Positions 6,020 to 11,215 of a DNA stretch of 11,215 nt are shown in pieces. The position numbers and the translations under genes are program-made. The stretch comes from Methanobacteriaceae archaeon (GTDB taxonomy: Archaea > Methanobacteriota > Methanobacteria > Methanobacteriales > Methanobacteriaceae): positions 1-11,215 of the forward strand of contig JAUXXK010000052.1 in NCBI GenBank assembly GCA_030681145.1, given 5' to 3'. Position 1 is the stretch's first letter. Each line of letters begins with the position of its first letter. A model generated the notes under the pieces. That model was not told the origin of the DNA. It was given only the letters and a program-made list of their open reading frames with translations, and searched no databases.

Positions 6020-6036
6020 AAGATTAAAATATTAAT

Positions 6037-6080
6037 AAAAAAATAGGTATTTTAGCTATATTGCAAATTGCAATTTAGCT
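6037..6080 (-). terminator. 27-base imperfect palindrome plus T-tract after rpsJ
   Basis: Positions 6054-6080 form an inverted repeat: AGCTA, T, ATTGCAA, central A, TTGCAAT, T, TAGCT, with only one mismatched pair in 13. It overlaps the last codon and stop of rpsJ. On the minus strand it is followed 10 bases later by seven T residues (6037-6043). This fits a terminator or a processing hairpin between rpsJ and the tRNA. Confidence 0.6.
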
Positions 6081-6383
6081 TTTTAATTCGATTTCAATAC
6101 TCACATTATCTGGTACATTTACCTTCATGACCTGTCTCATGGCTCGCTCATCGGCTTCGATACCCACTAATCTTTTGTGGATTCTAAGTTCCCATTTTTC
6201 CCAGGTTGCTTTCCCTTCACCATCTGGTGATTTACGGGTAGGCACTACCAGCTTTTTGGTTGGTAATGGGATAGGGCCAGAGAGATCTACGCCAGTTCTT
6301 TCAGCTATTTTTCTTAGCTGTTCGCAGACATAGGCCAATTTTTCAGGGTCGGTCCCTGTGAGTTTAATTCTTGCGTTGTGCAT
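6075..6383 (-). CDS. rpsJ: 30S ribosomal protein uS10
   Basis: The 102-residue protein is an archaeal-length uS10, a head protein of the small ribosomal subunit. The family signature is present as GVDLSGPIPLPT (31-42), and the KLVVPTRKSPDG loop (44-55) followed by WEKWELRIHKRL (61-72) matches the part that contacts 16S rRNA. It starts 44 bases after the tuf stop with Shine-Dalgarno GGAG 9 bases before ATG. This is the usual archaeal arrangement with EF-1A, so cotranscription with tuf is likely, although a weak hairpin and T-rich stretch lie between them. Its stop lies inside a 27-base palindrome. Confidence 0.97.
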   Translation of the reverse strand: MHNARIKLTGTDPEKLAYVCEQLRKIAERTGVDLSGPIPLPTKKLVVPTRKSPDGEGKATWEKWELRIHKRLVGIEADERAMRQVMKVNVPDNVSIEIELKS

Positions 6384-6411
6384 TTTTTAAGTCTCCAAAA
6401 AATAAAAGAGT

Positions 6412-6429
6412 AAAAGGTTAATTAAACCT
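6412..6429 (-). terminator. Weak hairpin with T4 at the tuf stop
   Basis: On the minus strand AGGTT-TAATT-AACCT followed by TTTT overlaps the tuf stop codon. The 5-base stem and short T run suggest at most partial termination between tuf and rpsJ, which could lower rpsJ expression relative to EF-1A. Confidence 0.35.
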
Positions 6430-7669
6430 ATTTGGCTTTGACAAGATCAATACACATTCCTGCGGCCACGGTTTGACCCATGTCCCGGATAGCGAATCTA
6501 CCCATGTGTGGAATGTCCTTGATTTTCTCGATAACCATAGGTTTGGTTGGTTTAACCTTCACTATTGCAGCGTTACCTGTCTTGAGGAAGTCAGGATTTT
6601 CTTCGTCTACTTGACCAGTTGCTGGGTTCATCTTGTTAACTAATTCTAAGAAAGTACAAGCGACCTGAGCGGTGTGGCAGTGGAATACAGGGGTGTATCC
6701 TACGGTGATAACACCAGGGTGTTGTAGTACAACGATCTGTGCGGTGAACTCTTTAGCTACACTTGGGGGGCTGTCAGGGTGTCCTGCTACGTCTCCTCTT
6801 CGTACATCGTTTTTACCTACACCACGTACGTTGAATCCTACGTTATCACCAGGTTCTGCTGAATCGAGCATTTCGTGGTGCATCTCAATGGATTTAACTT
6901 CTCCGATAACTCCGGCCGGTTCAAAGATTACACTTTCACCTTTCTTCATGAGTCCGGTTTCGATTCTTCCTACTGGTACTGTTCCCACACCAGTGATGGA
7001 ATAAACATCCTGAATAGGTACTCGTAGTGGTAACTTGGTTGGTTTTTCAGGAGCAGTAAATGTGTCCAGAGCTTCTACGAGGGCTGGTCCTTTGTACCAT
7101 GGAGTGTTGTCACTTTTGGTGGTTATGTTGCCTCCTTCGAAAGCAGAGAGTGGTATGAAGTGAATGTCTGCTGGCTTGTAAGCTACTGTTTTAATCAAGT
7201 CAGAAACTTCAGTTTTCAGGTCGTTGAATTTACCTTCGTCGTAGTTAACCAGATCCATTTTATTGATACCGATGATTAACTGGTTAATACCAAGGGTTCT
7301 AGCCAGAAATGCGTGTTCTTTTGTTTGTGGCATGACACCATCGTCAATAGAGACTACTAATACTGCGGCATCAGCCTGGGAAGCACCAGTAATCATGTTT
7401 TTAACGAAATCACGGTGACCAGGACAGTCCACAATAGTAAATTCGTATTTTGGAGTTTCGAACTTAGCGTGAGCCAGATCTATAGTTACTCCTCTTTCTC
7501 TTTCTTCACCTAATTTGTCCATTACAAATCTGAATTTGTTTTCCCCTTCTGCTAATTGCTGTTCAGCAATAGCTCCAGATTGGAGTAATAAGTGTCCCAC
7601 AAGGGTAGATTTTCCGTGGTCTACGTGTCCAATAAACGCCAAATTCATATGTTCTTTTGTTTTAGCCAT
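6428..7669 (-). CDS. tuf: Translation elongation factor EF-1 alpha (EF-Tu equivalent)
   Basis: The 413-residue GTPase delivers aminoacyl-tRNA to the ribosomal A site. G motifs are intact: GHVDHGKS (14-21), RGVT (59-62), DCPGH (81-85), NKMD (136-139) and SAF (175-177). Domains 2 and 3 follow, with DVYSITGVGTVPVGRIETG and a C-terminal part ending in GRFAIRDMGQTVAAGMCIDLV. The frame extends five codons further up to an ATG at 7684, but the GGAGGT Shine-Dalgarno (7677-7682) lies inside that extension, 7 bases before the ATG at 7669; 413 residues is also the usual length. The upstream gap has a TATA-like element and a perfect dyad, suggesting a dedicated promoter, fitting the high EF-1A demand. 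rpsJ follows 44 bases downstream. Confidence 0.98.
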   Translation of the reverse strand: MAKTKEHMNLAFIGHVDHGKSTLVGHLLLQSGAIAEQQLAEGENKFRFVMDKLGEERERGVTIDLAHAKFETPKYEFTIVDCPGHRDFVKNMITGASQADAAVLVVSIDDGVMPQTKEHAFLARTLGINQLIIGINKMDLVNYDEGKFNDLKTEVSDLIKTVAYKPADIHFIPLSAFEGGNITTKSDNTPWYKGPALVEALDTFTAPEKPTKLPLRVPIQDVYSITGVGTVPVGRIETGLMKKGESVIFEPAGVIGEVKSIEMHHEMLDSAEPGDNVGFNVRGVGKNDVRRGDVAGHPDSPPSVAKEFTAQIVVLQHPGVITVGYTPVFHCHTAQVACTFLELVNKMNPATGQVDEENPDFLKTGNAAIVKVKPTKPMVIEKIKDIPHMGRFAIRDMGQTVAAGMCIDLVKAK

Positions 7670-7719
7670 TATCAATACCTCCATTTATATGCGTTAAAAA
7701 TCAGCATAATTTTAGCTTA

Positions 7720-7739
7720 GGTTAAGATTAGTCTTAACC
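7720..7739. promoter_or_regulatory. Perfect inverted repeat between tuf TATA box and predicted start
   Basis: GGTTAAGA and TCTTAACC form an 8-base perfect dyad with a TTAG spacer (plus strand). It follows directly on the TATA-like box at 7741-7750 in the tuf direction, so it covers the region up to the predicted transcription start. An operator for a repressor is possible; so is a 5' leader hairpin if transcription starts earlier. Confidence 0.5.
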
Positions 7740-7740
7740 C

Positions 7741-7750
7741 TTTAAATATG
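7741..7750 (-). promoter_or_regulatory. TATA-like box of tuf
   Basis: The minus strand reads CATATTTAAA about 72-81 bases before the tuf ATG. A start about 25 bases downstream would fall near 7719, giving a leader of about 50 bases that contains the GGAGGT ribosome binding site. Confidence 0.45.
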
Positions 7751-7820
7751 TAATTGATGGATGCTATCACTAAGGTCAGCAACATCAATAAATTATTTAA
7801 ATTTTTAAAATTTAATTAGG

Positions 7821-7834
7821 AAAAAAGGTTAATT

Positions 7835-7841
<7 letters not shown>
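7821..7841 (-). terminator. Hairpin plus T6 terminator of fusA
   Basis: On the minus strand AGGTTAA-AA-TTAACCT is followed directly by a T run (six T residues including the stem end). It overlaps the EF-2 stop codon. A stem of up to seven pairs, two of which open to form the loop, followed by a T-tract looks like a bacterial-style intrinsic terminator and separates fusA from tuf. Confidence 0.6.
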
Positions 7842-10027
<2,186 letters not shown>

Positions 10028-10061
10028 TATAATCACCTGGTAAATATGACAAATATCATAA

Positions 10062-10080
10062 TTTTATATTTAATTATTCG
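10062..10080 (-). promoter_or_regulatory. Candidate BRE/TATA promoter of fusA
   Basis: The minus strand reads CGAATAATTAAATATAAAA, resembling the archaeal BRE (CGAA) followed by an AT-only TATA box. A start about 25 bases downstream falls near 10040, giving a very short leader just including the ribosome binding site. An alternative TATA-like tract is TTTTTAAAAAAA near 10134-10145, upstream of the dyad. Confidence 0.35.
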
Positions 10081-10099
10081 ATTATCTTTGAAATACCCT

Positions 10100-10120
10100 T
10101 GCTATTAGTTAATAATAGCA
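10100..10120. promoter_or_regulatory. Perfect 8-base inverted repeat upstream of fusA
   Basis: TGCTATTA and TAATAGCA are exact reverse complements separated by GTTAA. The dyad lies 73-93 bases before the fusA start. It could be an operator, an activator site upstream of the near promoter, or part of the rpsG 3' end. It is not followed by a T-tract on the minus strand, so it is not a typical terminator. Confidence 0.45.
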
Positions 10121-10182
10121 GGCACCAATTCCATTTTTTTAAAAAGAGTTAATGAAAATAATAAATTTTCATGTAGTCAGTT

Positions 10183-10190
10183 AAAAAAAA
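10183..10190 (-). terminator. T8 tract after rpsG
   Basis: On the minus strand eight T residues begin 13 bases after the rpsG stop codon. Archaeal RNA polymerase often stops at such tracts without a hairpin; this would end the rpsL-rpsG transcript before the fusA leader. Confidence 0.45.
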
Positions 10191-10202
10191 TATGGATGTT
10201 AA

Positions 10203-10763
10203 TTAGTGGGCAGATCGGGCTATCCTTTCTTTTTCTTCTTTCTTTTGAATAGCGAAACTTCTAGTATCATATTCCGCTGCAAGAAGAAGTTCATCAGCTA
10301 AAGATTCTTCCATAGATCTTTTACTTTTGAATGCAGATTGCATGGCTCCTTTGGTTATGAAACCAAGTGAAAGGTCTACTCTCCTCTGTGGAGCTATATC
10401 TACTGCTACCTGGTACCCTATTCCCCCGTATTTAATCCGGGTTGTTTCTTCTCTAGGAGAAGTGTTTTCCACAGCTTTAACTAATATTTGAACCGGGTTT
10501 TGTTTGGAACGTTTATTAATTACTTCAAAAGCGCCTTGTACAATGCTGTAAGCTTTGTTTTTTTTACCGGCGTTTCTTTGAGTTCTCATAATCTTATTCA
10601 TTAGTCTTTCCACAATGGAGACTTTTGATTTGGCGAATTGTCTTTTGACATGTCGGCCCATGGTATGTGGGACCATTATTTCATCCAGACACAAATAATT
10701 TGTCAGACCCATATCTTCTACTTTTACTTCTTCCAAATCCCACTTATCAAAAACTTGACTCAT
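10203..10763 (-). CDS. rpsG: 30S ribosomal protein uS7
   Basis: The 186-residue archaeal-type uS7 organises the 3' major domain of 16S rRNA in the small-subunit head, near the E-site tRNA. The conserved basic core is visible: VPHTMGRHVKRQFAKSK (31-47), ERLMNKIMRTQRNAGKKNKA (52-71), the ALVKAVENTSPREE-like segment (VKAVENTSPREE, 95-106), and YQVAVDIAPQRRVDLSLGFI (117-136). The C-terminal helices end in a basic Lys/Glu-rich tail, as in archaeal and eukaryotic homologues. It starts only 4 bases after the rpsL stop, and its Shine-Dalgarno (GAGG) lies inside the last codons of rpsL, so the two are cotranscribed and probably translationally coupled. Confidence 0.98.
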   Translation of the reverse strand: MSQVFDKWDLEEVKVEDMGLTNYLCLDEIMVPHTMGRHVKRQFAKSKVSIVERLMNKIMRTQRNAGKKNKAYSIVQGAFEVINKRSKQNPVQILVKAVENTSPREETTRIKYGGIGYQVAVDIAPQRRVDLSLGFITKGAMQSAFKSKRSMEESLADELLLAAEYDTRSFAIQKKEEKERIARSAH

Positions 10764-10767
10764 GAAA

Positions 10768-11193
10768 TTACCTCACTGGTTTTTCTATTTTTCCTTTAAC
10801 CATCTGTTCCAAAGAAACATTGTTAACTTTGGCTACTTTCCATCGAACACCAGGAATATCTCCCATGGATCTTCCGGAAGGCCCTCCAATACCGGTGATT
10901 AACACTTCATCGTGTTCATCGATAAAACCGATAGCACCATCTCCTGGAGCAAATGCAGTTAGTTGTTTACCGTTTTTAATGAGTTGCACTCTTACACATT
11001 TTCGTATAGCGGAGTTTGGCTGTTTAGCTTCAATTCCCACTTTTTCTATGACAATTCCACGAGCTTGTGGTGCGCCTTCTAGAGGGTCTGCTTTTACATC
11101 TAAACGTAATGCTTTCCGTTTGTACTCGGTATCTTTCCATTTAAAATGTTGTCTATTTTTTTTGAGCTTTTTAGCTGCGAAAAGTCCTGGCAA
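10768..11193 (-). CDS. rpsL: 30S ribosomal protein uS12
   Basis: The 141-residue uS12 lies at the decoding centre and controls reading accuracy. The signature KQPNSAIRKCVRVQLIKNGK (57-76) is intact, including the lysine before QPNSA (Lys57; the K-x-PNSA region that faces the decoding site), followed by FAPGDGAIGF (81-90) and GGPSGRSMGDIPGVRW (103-118). The N-terminal GLFAAKKLKKNR extension and overall length are archaeal. The initiation codon is TTG at 11193, placed by an excellent AAGGAGG ribosome binding site 9 bases upstream and by the expected N-terminal sequence MPGLFAAKKL. The gene is complete; the upstream promoter lies outside the window, and the upstream str-cluster neighbours are not visible. 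Confidence 0.97.
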   Translation of the reverse strand: MPGLFAAKKLKKNRQHFKWKDTEYKRKALRLDVKADPLEGAPQARGIVIEKVGIEAKQPNSAIRKCVRVQLIKNGKQLTAFAPGDGAIGFIDEHDEVLITGIGGPSGRSMGDIPGVRWKVAKVNNVSLEQMVKGKIEKPVR

Positions 11194-11202
11194 GTTAATA
11201 TT

Positions 11203-11209
11203 CCTCCTT
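11203..11209 (-). promoter_or_regulatory. Strong Shine-Dalgarno deciding the TTG start of rpsL
   Basis: AAGGAGG on the minus strand lies 9 bases before TTG at 11193. No in-frame ATG or GTG lies in between, so this very strong site compensates for the rare start codon. Confidence 0.8.
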
Positions 11210-11215
11210 ATAAAT

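Noticed and set aside
6672..7004. 110-codon plus-strand frame antisense to EF-1A, and similar frames antisense to EF-2
   Set aside because: These are mirror frames of strongly conserved coding sequence, with composition unlike real proteins.
7669..7684. Upstream ATG extending EF-1A by five residues
   Set aside because: The GGAGGT ribosome binding site lies inside this extension, and the family length is 413 residues.

Overview
The window comes from a methanogenic archaeon, most likely Methanobacterium or a close relative in the Methanobacteriales. The evidence is the archaeal str cluster (uS12, uS7, 730-residue EF-2 with the diphthamide site, 413-residue EF-1A, uS10, then a class II tRNA-Ser), the AT-rich intergenic DNA with BRE/TATA-type promoters, strong Shine-Dalgarno sites, and two small Gly-rich DUF5518-type membrane proteins of a kind common in that group. 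The genus is an inference from protein resemblance.

The right half (about 5.9-11.2 kb) is a conserved informational block, all on the minus strand and read right to left: rpsL, rpsG, fusA, tuf, rpsJ, tRNA-Ser(UGA). rpsL and rpsG are 4 bases apart and surely cotranscribed. fusA and tuf each have an upstream gap of about 150-200 bases with promoter-like sequence and a perfect inverted repeat, and each gene end has a hairpin or T-tract terminator candidate, so the block looks like several transcription units. Together the genes encode the decoding-site ribosomal proteins, both GTPase elongation factors and a serine tRNA.

The left half (0-5.8 kb) is loosely packed accessory DNA: a DUF5518 membrane protein, a CxxC carboxymuconolactone decarboxylase-like (AhpD-type) protein, a 4-oxalocrotonate tautomerase-like small protein, a GNAT acetyltransferase with a YoaP-type C-terminus, an M23-type metallopeptidase, a second DUF5518 protein and a DUF169 protein. 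The genes are mostly single units with their own leaders, on both strands.

The main discovery is that the left-half gaps are full of gene debris. A decayed 3' end of an M23 gene lies at about 1520-1660, next to the intact decarboxylase-like gene. A short decayed piece of that decarboxylase-like gene lies at about 3750-3802, just upstream of the intact M23 gene. There is also a 22-codon stub resembling the start of an ABC ATPase at 548-616, and a frameshifted zinc-ribbon/membrane protein pseudogene at 5387-5762. This suggests past duplication or recombination and ongoing decay beside the conserved ribosomal block. I see no CRISPR array, insertion sequence, integrase or recognisable defence system, and no convincing new multi-gene system.
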